Below, one piece after another: positions 45,851 to 57,249 of a stretch of DNA of 64,000 nt. A program made the translations under genes and the position numbers. The notes under the pieces were generated by a model. The model was not told the DNA's origin and did not search any database. It saw only the letters and a program-made list of their open reading frames with translations. Each line of letters begins with the position of its first letter. The first letter of the stretch is position 1. The DNA is from Echinarachnius parma (taxonomy: Eukaryota > Echinodermata > Echinoidea > Clypeasteroida > Echinarachniidae), in the NCBI GenBank assembly GCA_037951105.1, contig JBAMJV010008038.1:1-64000 (forward strand), given 5' to 3'.

Positions 45851-47770
45851 CACATCTTCTAAAGATCCAGCAGAGCTTGACAAGTGTGTGATCCAGATGC
45901 AGAAAGACATTCTGGCAGGCTTGTACCACACGATCCATCATGAAGATCCAGCTATCCAACATCAATTCTGCAGTGTAGAGTGGTGCAAATACCAAAAACA
46001 CCAGGCATCAGGGTCAGCTGAAGCCACTCCGAATAAGGGGAGGCTCCCGAATTCGTTCTTCCCCGAGATGAAAAAAAGTCTATGACAGCTTGAGCAATCC
46101 TGATTTGTTGAAACGGTGTGCACCTGGGTTGACTCAAAATCAAAACGAGTCAAAGGTGCCTTACTGCCTCAGAGACACAGGAAGTTAAGAATGATTTGTC
46201 AGTGATGAAATGATCATGGGAGTGGGAGTAACTAAACGTGGAGCCATTCGCAAAGCTGCCGAAGCCATTTGTGACATATACCCTTGCTCCTTTGAAGACA
46301 GGGGTATTGGAGGAACCAAACTGGGCAATGGGAACCAGTATCTCTTCTCTGGAATAGAGAATCGCATTTACAATGAGACTCATAAGATTCGCAAACGTAA
46401 AGCACAGAGGATACTGCTGACTTTGATATGTATGGCTGCAAACAGGGCATGCGGTTGCCAGACTGTCCAAATGAAGATGAGTTCATTGCCCAGGTGGAGA
46501 AGAAAAAACAGCGGCAGAATCTAAAAGAGCTACCAGATAGTGACACTGAGGAAGTGATGAATCTAATGACTTGATACGTAGTACGTACTGTCTCCAGAGC
46601 AAAGATATTTGCAGTGGCATACATGTTGTTGAACTCAATAAGGAGTGGCCTTTTCTCTTAACCTACAAGTGTCTTGCCAACCATTTCCACATGCTCACAG
46701 AAATGAATCCGCAGTCTGTGATGGAGGAGTCGCTTCTCACAAGGAACAAGGGTAGTCGCATATACGTGTATGAACATTATTGTCAGGGCCACAGAAAAAG
46801 AAGTCTGCGGATCTGAAGCAGTGGATTGGCATCATAAAGGACGAGGTGGAGGAGACAAAACCAACATACCCTCAATGCCAAGGTGTTTTCTTCCTGCTCC
46901 CTCACTACTTTGAAAAGAAAGAAGATAGGTGATTCCGCTTCTTCATCTGCTTAGATTGCAACAAATTAAAAGAAGAGTCTTAGATACAAAATGGGAAATT
47001 ATCGTACCAAACTTAGTTCAAGTGGTGTTGATGAGCTCTGTGTGAATACTCTTCCAAACAAGAGAACTGGGGAGGAAAAACCAAAGAAAGCGGAAGTGAA
47101 CTAATTTTCACCATCAGTTTTCTACTCCTTACGACCAAGACACGTCAGACCAAAACAACAAGCAAAGTACAATGGATGTCTTTGCGAGTATTGCGAGAAC
47201 AACACCCTGAAACATCATATGCCCCATCACACAGACATCTGTAAGGACATTTATTCACTGATAAATTCCACGCTTTGTCCCAAGAAGGCAGAAGCACAGT
47301 TCCATGAGCCAAAGTGCACCTATGTGGTACCATTCTGGCAAAACTGAAAATTAATTTGTTATCTAGGCATAAATTTCGGACAAGAAGTTTGCATATTCCA
47401 AAATCTTGTTCAGTTTTCGAGAATTCTTGTCTGTCTTTATACCCCTTTTAACGTCTGTAATGTGTCTCTGTTTTTCAGATCTTGAATCGGACCCAGGAGA
47501 GCCGCTACGCCGGAGTCCAAGAAAGTCAAAGGCTGTGGAAATACCAATGCCAAAGCTGAATGCCAAAGCTGAATGCCAAAACTGCTAGCAAGTCCAAGTC
47601 CACCACATCTCATTTTACAGTGCCCAAATCAACAAGCTCAGGGCATCAGGACATCAACAAGCTCTAACTTGACCTTGCCCTCGTCATCCTCGTCCCCGTT
47701 CCAACCCACAACTCCTGCAAGGGCTCGGGCTTCGGAAAGGAAGTATTTTCAGATAGCATTTCACAAATAA
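45850..47770 (+). pseudogene. Further decayed TE-type ORF fragments
   Basis: Short open blocks are separated by frameshifts. 46210-46400 encodes RGAIRKAAEAICDIYP and YLFSGIENRIYN. 46800-46920 encodes WIGIIKDEVEETKPTYPQC and GVFFLLPHYFEKKE. 47105-47345 encodes YSLRPRHVRPKQQ and CLCEYCENN with LCPKK. The block YSLRPRHV..CxCEYC recurs in the remnant at 56525-57060 (CQCEYCTNIELK). These are pieces of multi-copy invertebrate TE-like genes that I recognise by pattern but cannot classify. Confidence 0.55.
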
Positions 47771-48161
47771 AAGTTTCTGAGGGTTTTTTTATCATCAGAA
47801 GATATACTGTACAGCGTATAAACTGCAAACAACAATTGCCATTTTTACTAAGTTGCTACACTTAAATACTGTTGGATTGGATAAGAGAGACAGATTATTA
47901 TAGGCATAGGTATAGTTTTCTTACAGAAGAGGTGCTTTTAAATCCTTACAGTATGTGATGCTTTGTTGGATGCGCTGCACAGGTGTTGTCTTTGAAGCTG
48001 GGTGATATATTCATGAAGTGACAAAATTGGACAGCTATCAAACATATCTCGCCAAAATATCCTAGATTCATTTGCTATCCAAGTTTTTAATGACTTAAAC
48101 TGTTAATGCATTTTTTATTTATTAATTTTTTTTCTAGGCAATTTTCAAGTGCAGGTATTAC

Positions 48162-48770
48162 GTACGCTGCAGAAGCTAGAGGAAGGGCAGCGACAACTGA
48201 TGCAGTTACTTCAAAAACTGTTGTCAAAATCGGGAGTGGTTGTAGATGCAGAAGATTTAAGAGAACACTTTACGGAACCAGTCAACACTGAGGAGGAGTT
48301 TGACTCTCTGCAAGCAAAACTTGTAGATGTGGAGTACAGGAAGAGAATGGTAAGTTTTGAAACATTTGCATTGTAGTGTTAGAGGAAGTGGGAAGCTCTC
48401 CCGAAAGCTAGCCAGAAAAGGCAAGAAACTGAAGGGGGAAAGGCAAGCCACTGCTGCCCTCGTCAATGAAATCATTCAGCTAGAGTCTTGACCAGCCAGG
48501 AGAAAATAGTTCATGAATATCAGAAGTTGGAGGAGTCCAAGTCCAATGAGGAGATTTGCTGTGTACTGTACACTCAATTGTGCTTTGTGCAAAAGGTTTT
48601 GTGCTACCAGGGTCCCAGCAAAGAGCACTACCAGCTCAGTCATAGACAAAAGCCTTTTAGCAGCTGCAAGCATGCTGGACAAGCTGAGCACCTTTGAATA
48701 TACCCCGGCAGAAACAGGAGCAAATTGTTTTCAGGACAACAAGAAAAAGATCAAGAGCAGAACACTTTCA
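48162..48770 (+). pseudogene. Decayed TE-type ORF, copy 2 (duplicate of 45.04-45.64 kb)
   Basis: Nearly identical at the DNA level to 45041-45637, down to the donor-like ATG|GTAAGT and the following 23 nt. Differences include a small deletion ('cagctagagtc' against 'cagctaggcggagtc') and loss of 'gaagacatgaacaac', both disruptive. It is a direct repeat 3.12 kb downstream. Confidence 0.85.
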
Positions 48771-49235
48771 AGACACCATCGTATCCACGCAACATAGGGT
48801 TTGAGATTAATAAGATAGCCACTCAAATGCTATCCAAGGCTGTGAAGGACTCGGATAGAGGCCTCCAAGACAGAGTGAGTGAGTTTCAGGAAGTTTCCAA
48901 GTCTGATTGGCGTGTAGAGGTAACAGCAGGTGCACATCACACAATTGGAAAACAGAAGATTGGCAAGAAGAACCTCTTGCCAATTGTGAAAGATGTAACA
49001 AAACTAACGAACTACATAAAGACTGAAAGTACAAAGAAGAGGAGCTCAGTTGAGACTGACACTGGCTCATGTCGTTCTCTTCAATAGGAGACGAAGTGGT
49101 GAGGCGGAAAGGCTTCTACTTTCACAGTGCCAGTCTTCAGATCCTTCAGCTTGTGCCTCACCTGACGTAATGTCTAGTCTGACTTCTGTTGAGCGATCAT
49201 TAGTCAGGCACCTGACTGGAGTCAGCAGACCCCGG
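48770..49235 (+). pseudogene. Tyrosine-recombinase-like fragment
   Basis: It encodes IGFEINKIATQMLSKAVKDS, LLPIVKDVTKLTNYIKTE and, after a frame change, VVLFNRRRSGEAERLLLSQ with SLTSVERSLVRHL. The 'LFNRRRSGE' block is typical of the R-containing region of phage-integrase-fold proteins of unclassified metazoan TEs (Crypton-like). That assignment is from memory and moderate at best. The catalytic tail is not seen. Confidence 0.5.
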
Positions 49236-49239
49236 CATT

Positions 49240-49617
49240 CCCTGATGTCATGCCCCGTGACCGGTTTTTTACTGATCCTAAGGCTGATTCAGTTCTACGA
49301 TGTTGACAATGAAGGGGACAAGGACGATCCTGGACGAAAAATCCGCTTCGTCTTTGAATATTTGAAAAGAAGATTTGTGGATGCCTACACGCCAGGAGAA
49401 TTCCTGACTGTTGATGAGGGAATTGTGGGATTTCGGGGCAGAGCTGGCATCATCCAAGTATATGCCAGCAAAAAAGCACCACAAGTTCGGCATCAAATCA
49501 TACGAACTGTGCGAGGTGAATGGATACACCCTGAAGTGTAGCATGTGTGCTGGAAGCGAAGTCCGAATCCCTGAGGCATTTCGACCGCTCTACCCAAAAG
49601 TGAGAGAGCTGCGTGCT
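49240..49617 (+). pseudogene. piggyBac transposase remnant
   Basis: It reads MPRDRF (one frame), then LILRLIQFYDVDNEGDK, IRFVFEYLKRRFVDAYTPGE, LTVDEGIVGFRGRAG and, after another frameshift, HHKFGIKSYELCEVNGYTLK. These follow the DDE_Tnp_1_7 core in order, including the acidic VDEGIVGFRGR motif around a catalytic Asp. There are frameshifts near 49265 and 49485. The N terminus, remaining core and Cys-rich tail are missing, so it is dead. piggyBac inserts at TTAA, and several TTAA MITEs lie in the window. Confidence 0.85.
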
Positions 49618-50145
49618 TAATTGCTTATCTAAATCATGATATGCTTCAAATGCAATAGGCAGTTCGCAAGTGTCCATGGGCTGTTTCAGCATTTGCGGCT
49701 TGTGCACGGAATATACATGATGTATGATGGGTAAAACTGGAGTGTGGTCAGCATGTGTGCCCAAGGAATACACTTCCTTCAGTGGATACAAGAGACATTT
49801 ATATATTCCTGTCATTCAGCTAAACAGCATGATGAAGTTCCAGCGGTTTGGGAAGAAAGACCAGAACACCATTTTGCTGATGGAGATGCTGATATTGGTG
49901 TTCAACATGATGAAGACAATAGTGATGACGGAGTAAGAAATGATGCAGATAGGAATACTGGTATACTTTTAGCAAAGAGGAATTAAAAAATTGTGCATCA
50001 AATTTCATTTTTAGAATGTCAGCCAGTAGTGTAAGCTCCTGTTGGTTTAATTTGGATTTGGATTTGTTGGTAAACTGAATTGTTATAATGGTATCAATCT
50101 GAATATTCATTATCTTCTTCCCCTTCTTCCATCACCATTTCTGCA

Positions 50146-50320
50146 GGTTCTCCTCAAGTCAGGGCTTCAAGGAACATGTGGGATATGCTTTGACCGTCCA
50201 AAGGAGAGCTTTTTCGTGCCATGTGGGCATACTCTTTGCCTACCATGCAGTACATATTTGGAAGAATGTCAAAAAAGGAATGCCCATCCTGCAAGCAAGA
50301 GATAAATGCTGTCCAAAATA
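50146..50320 (+). pseudogene. RING-finger segment with a one-base break
   Basis: It encodes CGICFDRPKESFFVPCGH, TLCLPC and STYLEECQK in one frame. The last zinc pair (ECPSCKQEINAVQ) lies in the next frame after an A6 run at 50271-50276. All eight C3HC4 ligands are present across the two frames (C-x2-C, C-x-H, C-x2-C, C-x2-C). Either one A was lost from the run or it is a homopolymer sequencing error. RING domains act as E3 ubiquitin ligases. Its host gene is unclear; it sits in TE debris after the piggyBac remnant. Confidence 0.7.
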
Positions 50321-50510
50321 TCGAAAATCGACCGTGCCGCTTTTTGGGGGCCACCCTGTATATGGAGATCTACAGCACCTTGTGAACACACATTAAGGAT
50401 GGTGGAAACTGAGCTCAAATATCAGTCAGTACTATACCACATGTATTAAAATACACTTTCCACACATCATCTCTATTAATGTAGTATTCATAGGACATTG
50501 TGACTAGATA

Positions 50511-51054
50511 TTAAAGGGGTAGTTTAGTTTTGGTAGAGAGGGTGCTGCATATCACAATTTTTTTGTGAGGTAATGAAAAACTGAGTGTCGAATTTGAGAG
50601 AACATGCCATTTTAATGGCAGAATAAACTTTATTTGGTCAAAATCGACCCAGAAACGGCTGAAATATCAATAAATATATCTGATCTTATAATTATTTGGG
50701 GCCCAAATAATTAGATGATTTTTAGAAAAAAATAAAAAAATGCTTGCACTTTTTCAAAAAATTTCAAAAGCGTTTTATAAATAGTTGTTGATGATCTCGC
50801 TATTTAATCATTATATCAATAAAACATCACATGCATAATTTTGAATGAAAAATGGTTGAAAACAATGCCTTTTAAAAAAGCGCCCTCTTGTGTTTTAATG
50901 GCTCTTTTTGAATGATAACAGGCTTTTTACTTAGTCGTTTGTAATTTTGTATACCTTTCGAGCATGGTGGAGTTATAACTATTAGTTTATAATGTTACTG
51001 TGCAGGTTTTGGCTACTAAAGTTCAGCCTTACCAAAACTAAACTACCCCTTTAA
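50511..51054. mobile_element. TTAA MITE, family B, with perfect 25-bp TIRs (544 bp)
   Basis: The left end TTAAAGGGGTAGTTTAGTTT (continuing TGGTA) is exactly complementary to the right end at 51030-51054. TTAA is at both outer edges. The interior has no ORF and matches the older copy at 35961-36482. Perfect ends suggest fairly recent movement. Confidence 0.92.
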
Positions 51055-51229
51055 CCAATCTTTAATTGATAGCATTTTATTTTTCAAAATGTTTTTTTTC
51101 ATTATAAGCCTACAGTGTATGAGCCTATGTGTGATGGGCAGCAAACGTGACTCGCGTGACACTCTCGAGGGAGTTTTTTCTCGTATGACAGTAAAGCAAA
51201 TCAAATAATTTCTAGCCTAACTTACAGGG

Positions 51230-52113
51230 CATCATAAGCTTAAGAACAAATATCAAGATTTCGTTGAAATCAAAGAGCTTAAAACTGCAGCATCGCCACA
51301 TGCCCTGCTCTTGGCACATATCAGTGTTCTACCAATACGGAGCAGAGGAAGGAAAGCAAAATTGGAACTTCTTAGAAACAGGGGGAACTTTTAGCACAAC
51401 GAGCGAGTCATCATAATTGGAAAGGGAGAATTGATTGTTGCTCGTAGACCAGCTAACGGTGATAACAACTCAGAGGTTGATGACTTTTCACCATGCCCCC
51501 AGTGCCTCGTGCTGCTCGTGAAAGAAGAGTCCGAACGCAAGAGAGTGAGCAAGAGAGTAATGTAATGCAACCCAAGCTGAACTACCCTCAGAAGACTCGG
51601 ACGCTGATGTCATAGATAGTGTAAAGAAAACACTGGAAGAACTAAAGAGAACCACCAGAAGAGTTATTCTAGGTCAACTTACGAGACATGTGAACAAGAA
51701 AAGTTTGCAAAAGAAGTGCAGTGGTGTCTCAGGAAAACTGCCGGAAAATACAGAATGATGGGGGAAGAAAACTTGCTCAAATGGGGGGGGGGGGGGGGGA
51801 ATGCTCTTTCTGAAGAATTAAAGTCAACAATCCACAAGTTCTATGAAAAGGAAGCCACATGCTTGCCAAACAAGAAAGCTGTAAAACATGCTAAACCAAG
51901 TAACCAAGGTATGGTGTGCGGCAGTCATTGAAAAGAATGTATCAGCGAGGGCGTGTTGGATTGACATCATTTATGAACAGAACATTCATGGAACATCAAA
52001 ATGACTATCTCCAGCCAGACATGATTCAAGTCTTTGAACAGGAACAGAGGCTGCTAGTCAACCAACTTCCAGAAGACGAGCAACTAGATTGTGATGGCTG
52101 TGCCAGTGAATAA
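51230..52113 (+). pseudogene. Decayed TE-type ORF fragments
   Basis: Blocks in changing frames: YQDFVEIKELKTA, HALLLAHISVLPIRSRGR, GKGELIVARRPANG with FSPCPQCL (a CxxC pair), LSEELKSTIHKFYEKEA, and RVGLTSFMNRTFMEHQNDYL. A G run (51783-51799) interrupts one block. They resemble N-terminal parts of the same unnamed multi-copy families as at 46.8-47.4 and 55.9-57.1 kb. Confidence 0.5.
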
Positions 52114-52249
52114 AGTATCAAGAACGATCTTTCGAATGACAGAAAGGATGATTGCGAAGAACGTTTCAGAAGAAAGTATGCTGATGTTACGAATACGATG
52201 TCTTATTGAGAAATAAAGTGCGCCATCTGTGTTGGGCAGTTGTACAATT

Positions 52250-52360
52250 GGAAACTCGTGGTCGATCTCGACTTCATTATCGTTGTGATTTGAAAGTGTG
52301 ATTAGTGTAGAAATGAACGATCCGGACCTCATGTGGTATGTTTTGGACGATTGCCACATC
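52250..52360 (+). promoter_or_regulatory. Possible end of a 5' LTR and primer-binding site
   Basis: 'ttgccaca' ends at 52358 with CA. Two bases later TGGTGGAGAACCC (52361-52373) has the TGG start expected of a tRNA-primer site complementary to a tRNA 3' CCA. It precedes a gag ORF by about 340 bp. No second LTR was found, so the LTR limits are not proven. Confidence 0.4.
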
Positions 52361-52697
52361 TGGTGGAGAACCCGAGGCAAAGGCCAAGCATGGAAACATT
52401 GTGAAATTGTGAATTTTCGACGGTAAAAAGGATTGACATTTTTGTGACGTCGCAGTGAGCGTATCCCGATTTCGGATACGGTTGGAGGGACATGATGCGA
52501 TAGTGTAACGATATTTCGGAGACGGACGGTTTGTAGTTTGTATTGTGTGATTACGAGTACAACATGAGACATTCGTGAGGCAGAACTTTGAATTATAATC
52601 TGAATTTTTATTAATTATATTGCAATTGAGATTTTAATTTGTTAATTACTAGAATATAGACTTGGTGAATAACAACTGCAACTGACTGAAATTCTGA

Positions 52698-53790
52698 ATG
52701 TGTGATCGTGAAATGGCTTTTAATAGCATGAGACCGGCTTCGTTTGAAGGCCTGAATGACAGTGATCCAGATAAATGGATTAATGGCTTTGAGAGGTATG
52801 CGGCGTTTGCGGAGTGGCAACCGCACAAGAAGCTGGCTGCATTCCGTAGCATGCTGCAAGGGAGGGCTGGACGCTGGCTGACCGAAGTGGGCGCTGCACC
52901 AGCCGATGAAGACAGTTTGGGCTATCATCGGCATCACGATTCCGGCTAAGGACGGAGCTGATAAACATCAAACAGGGTCCGGACTCCGTGGCCACCTACC
53001 TAGAGCGGGTAGAGCAGAAATGTCACCCGCTCAACCTCGATGAACAAGCCAAGCTAGACTTTTTCACACAGGGCCTGCGTGGGCAGATCCAGGCCCACGT
53101 GTTGCGCACGCAGCCGGGAACGCTGGACTGCGCAATAAATGCAGCAAAGGCGGAGGAGGCGGCGCAAGCGGTGGCACAACCCGATGTTGACAGCCTGGTA
53201 GAGAAGCTGGTGGGGAGGCTAGCCCATTTGAACACCACGAGAGCCGGAGACGCCGAAGGACCGCCAACCAGCATACATGCTGTCAAAGCAACCAACGCTC
53301 AGTACTCACTTACCTGTCAACTTTGCGGGACGGACGGATTTCCACCCGGCGACAGCGTGCCCCAAGTTCAATATAGAACCCGCGTATGACCATGAGCCTC
53401 GTCAGTACCAACGCAGAGAGAGACGGGCCCCTCGATACGGGGCATGCTACAACTGTGGCAAGCAGGGCCACTTCCAGCGAGACTGCCCAGATATGGCAAG
53501 CACTCCATCACGCTGGGGAAACAGTTAAAGACAGTCCCGACAATGTGAGACCAGTCCAAGCGCAATCGGTATTGCATGAATGTGACAAAGTGCAGCAGCC
53601 TACATGTATGGTTGCCAAGGTCACATCCATTTCAGGTCAAAGATTGAATAATTATGCAGATGTGGAAATAAATAAGGTGAAGTTGTGTGCGATGATTGAC
53701 TCCGGAGCTGAAATAAGTGCTATAAACCCTACATTATTGCACACTATTTCAGGATGTTTCACTGCGCATTACGCAGAGATTACGGAAGCT
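52698..53790 (+). pseudogene. Ty3/Gypsy-type retrotransposon gag-protease remnant
   Basis: The gag capsid-like part reads FEGLNDSDPDKWINGFERYA and LQGRAGRWL. A frameshift near 52935 leads to DSVATYLERVEQKC and LDFFTQGLRGQIQAHV. Then comes a CCHC zinc knuckle CYNCGKQGHFQRDC (about 53448-53490) after another frame change, and a retropepsin-like start with the catalytic DSGAEISAINP (about 53699-53731). Reverse transcriptase, RNase H and integrase are absent: the sequence stops and a 53-bp satellite begins at about 53800. Locally high GC sets it off from its neighbours. Confidence 0.85.
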
Positions 53791-53799
53791 TAAAAGTGC

Positions 53800-54660
53800 C
53801 ACCGAGATGACGAGATAATTCCTCGTCCTCGACTTTTTTGGTCCGAGAAGGCGAGAAAGCGTGATCCATCATCTGGTCTTCTCGGCCTTTTTTCGTACGA
53901 GAAGGTGAGAAGGCGAGATTCCAAATCTCGTCTTCTCGACTTCTCGGGTACGAGAAGATGAGAAGGCGAGATTCCAAAGCTCGTCTTCTTGACTACTCGG
54001 GTACGAGAAGGTGAGAAAGTGAGATTCCAAATCTCGTCTTCTCGACTTCTCGGGTACGAGAAGATGAGAAGGCGAGATTCCAAAGCTCGTCTTCTTGACT
54101 ACTCGGGTACGAGAAGGTGAGAAAGTGAGATTTCAAATCTCGTCTTCTCGACTTCTTGGGTACGAGAAGGTAAGAAGGCGAGATTTCAAATCTCGTCTTC
54201 TCGACTTCTCGGGTACAAGAAGGTGAGAAAGCGAGATTCCAAATCTCGTCTTCTCGACTTCTTGGGTACGAGAAGGTGAGAAGGCGAGATTTCAAAGCTT
54301 GTCTTCTTGACTACTCGGGTACTAGAAGGTGAGAAGGCGAGATTTCAAATCTCGTCTTCTCGACTTCTCGGGTATGAGAAGGTGAGAAGGCGAGATTCCA
54401 TATCTTGTCTTCTCGGCTTCTCGGGTACGAGAAGGTGAGAAGCGAGTTTCAAAATCTCGTCTTCTCTACTTCTCGGGTATGATTAGGTGAGAAGGCATGC
54501 AAGCGCGAAGCCGCGGCGAAATTCGGCCAAGAAGGCGAGAAGGCGTTTTTTACAAACTCGCCAAGTCGCCTTGTTTTAGACGAGAAAGCGGGGAGGCGAG
54601 ATGTTCAAACCCGCCAAGGCGCCTTATTCAGTACGAGAAGGCGACTTGTTAGTACTAGTA
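53800..54660. repeat. 53-bp palindromic satellite, about 13-15 units
   Basis: The word 'gagatt' recurs at 53915, 53968, 54021, 54074, 54127, 54180, 54233, 54286 and 54339, exactly 53 bp apart. Each unit contains CGAGATTTCAAATCTCG (a perfect 7-bp-arm palindrome in many units) and 'ttctcgacttctcgggtacg' pairing with 'cgagaaggtgagaag'. Three units make 159 bp, so reverse-strand ORFs repeat every 53 residues. These are not genes. Outer units (53810-53910, 54430-54650) are diverged. Confidence 0.93.
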
Positions 54661-55880
54661 GTACTCTATATGCGATCATATCAGCATGCGTTTTGAAATA
54701 TGCGCGCGCTACAAAAGTACAAGTCCTAACGTGTCGATCATATTTTTGCATGCAGCGCATTTAAACAAAGATCTTGGGCGATGTGACAGTACATGCACAA
54801 TTAATTGCACATAAACTGTAGAACTAGAGGAATCTACTTGTGACGATGTAAGTACTGTAGTGAGCACTAAAATGCACCTTTAAGGTAAAAGCTGTCACTA
54901 GCAAAATATATGGCAAATTACAGTGATGGTCCGGTGCCATACTTCGCATATGTGTCAATACACACATATGAACCTCTGCCCGAGTCATTAGATGGTTTTT
55001 TGGGCCTGCCATACTCGGGTGGAGTGCTAGGGGTATACGCCTAGTACCGGATGCAGTGGAGTACGGCCGGGAGACGGACATCGAGGAGGTACATCTTGTA
55101 GCACGCGAAGGGACCGTACTTCAGCCTCTTATGCAACTAGAACCGACCAGTGAAGACCTCTTATTGAGTTACCGTATATATTAACACGCCTGTTTCGAGC
55201 TGCCGCTCCAGCGCCGAGTTACCATACAACCAGTGAGAGATCAAGCCCCGACGTTCCGGCGGCGAAGCCACGAGTGAAGAGTCCTGTCAGCCAGTGACCA
55301 CGCCTGTGTGAACTTTCGCCTTCGGGCCCAGTTATTAAGAGACATTATCCTTGTAAGTTATAAGGACCATTGTGAAGTTAGGAAAAGTGTAAAACCCCTG
55401 TTCTACCAACCGCGAATCCCTTGACCTCGATTGTGTCAATCCCTTATTGAATTGTCTTAGTACTCGAATTGATTTAACGCCTGGAAGAGAATCGTCCAAA
55501 GCAGGCCGCCTAGGACCTCTCAACCTTGTAACGACCTGACTACCAGAACAACGTGATGAATAGCACAAGTAAGTGAATTTTAGCATATCCTTTTAGTAGT
55601 AATTAAAGTAAAGTCCAAGATCATTGCACCTGGCCCTGATCACCCCAAAAATAGAGGCCACAGTATATAACATATTAATTTGGTTAGGGTCATTTGTAAC
55701 GAATTCTTCAGTACCATATATGTACCATATATGTACCATATATAAACCTTTTGACCGTTCAATATATCCATCATGAGTCCTCAAATTATGCTAGACCTCC
55801 TTTACTCTTCACTTCAGTAAAGTTCAACTGGATCTAACGTTAGATTCTATAAGTCTATAAGCAGTCGTTTCAAACTCTCT
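54661..55880. other. Unassigned, moderate-GC sequence
   Basis: No exon or known TE protein. 55030-55580 is richer in GC than its surroundings and has donor-like 'aagtaagtg' at 55568. It could be an LTR or the 5' UTR of one of the decayed elements to the right. Confidence 0.3.
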
Positions 55881-56329
55881 AGTAGAAGACTAGAACTTCT
55901 TGTGCCGGGCTTGGCCAAACCCGGGCCGCGGGGATAGGGACCAGCCGCGCGCGTGCTGTATGTAAATGTAGATCTAGATCTAGGCTATTTTGTGTGTGCA
56001 AGAGTCGGTGGTAAAGACATTTCCGGTCAAAATCCAAATTATTTCTATCAAATAACCAGGAATCTGAGAGGTGAGATGACAATGTGATACTTGATTATGA
56101 TTATCTGACAATAACATTTATTAAAAGTCATTTTGAACTTGATTATGATCTGGTCTAGATCTATAGATTTCTAGGTAGACTGAAAATTCTGTCTCTCGTT
56201 CGTTAGCCTCTTATTTGGGTTGGGTCGGCTCTTCATTTTAGAGGCAGAAGCGGGCCTATCGATCTGCTGTGCACGTGCGCGCCTGGGTGGTATTCTGAAA
56301 ACTGTTGTATCTTTTGATGTAACTTTTGT

Positions 56330-57060
56330 TGTATCTTCCAGAGATAACACAGCGCTATTATACATCTGTGCTAAGTTACAAGAAATCGGGAGGCTATTAC
56401 TACAGCTAAGAAAACAAGTTGGCAAACTGAATGCACCTACTCAAGATTTCCTCCATCCTTCACAGTTCAAGGAAGTTTGCAAAGCGGTGTTGCAAAACAA
56501 GAGGAAAAGGCATCAAGCTGTAGAAAGAAATACAATTCTGTGGCTGCCAATGTGAATATTGTACAAACATTGAACTGAAAGTAGATGCTAAAAACAATAT
56601 CTCGCATCCCCATGGCCTAAGATACTTCCAGGGAGTACATGGTGTTAATTGCGTTTCCCTGTGCCCCAATTGGACAGGAAGTATTTACTACAAGAGAGAA
56701 TGCATTGAGCGACGATGTGAGGAATGCGGCCCAAAGCTGATCAGGCTTCATCTCCAGATGGTCAAGAAGAAGCATGGCGACAGAACCATGACATGGAAGA
56801 GATGGGAAAGGATTACAACACAAGTCAAGGGGAAGCCAACAACAAAGCAAGAGACTGTTATCAAAGAGGGGTCCATAGATGACTACATCAAGCAGCTGCA
56901 GGCAGAGAGTACAAATATCAGCTTGCATCTACACAACGCCTCATGGCAAAATCATCAATTCCAGCATCTAACCAAAACATTCCTAAAAGAACCGTCGTCA
57001 TGGTGCTCAATTTCGCAGAAAAATTTGTTTGCAAATACCAAGACGAGATGATGGTGTGCC
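56330..57060 (+). pseudogene. Decayed multi-copy TE-type ORF with 'NFAE..YQDE' core
   Basis: Across frames it reads CGCQCEYCTNIELKVDA, YYKRECIERRCEECGPK, WKRWERITTQVKGKPTTKQE, IKQLQAESTNISLHLHNASW and VLNFAEKFVCKYQDEMM. I recognise this order as an unnamed invertebrate protein family present in many copies, with conserved Cys pairs followed by a DFAENY..QDE-type core, probably a transposase. The class is not known to me. Frameshifts occur near 56530 and 57000, and the core is cut off after YQDE. Confidence 0.6.
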
Positions 57061-57249
57061 CACTTTAAATTGTCAGTGTGCTGCAATGAAAGGTTTATGC
57101 TGGAGCCCATTTATGACTATACTCTTCTCACTCTTAGATTTAGAATATAGTTTATCTGACAGACATTGACTTACCACAACGGTTGACCCAAGTCCAGGAC
57201 TTGGGCCAGTCTTACATTCATGTTATAGCGCCCTCTCGCATTACTCCTT

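Noticed and set aside
53790-54295. ORFs of about 100 residues with repeating SRLLTFSYPRS-type units
   Set aside because: They follow exactly from the 53-bp satellite read three units at a time.
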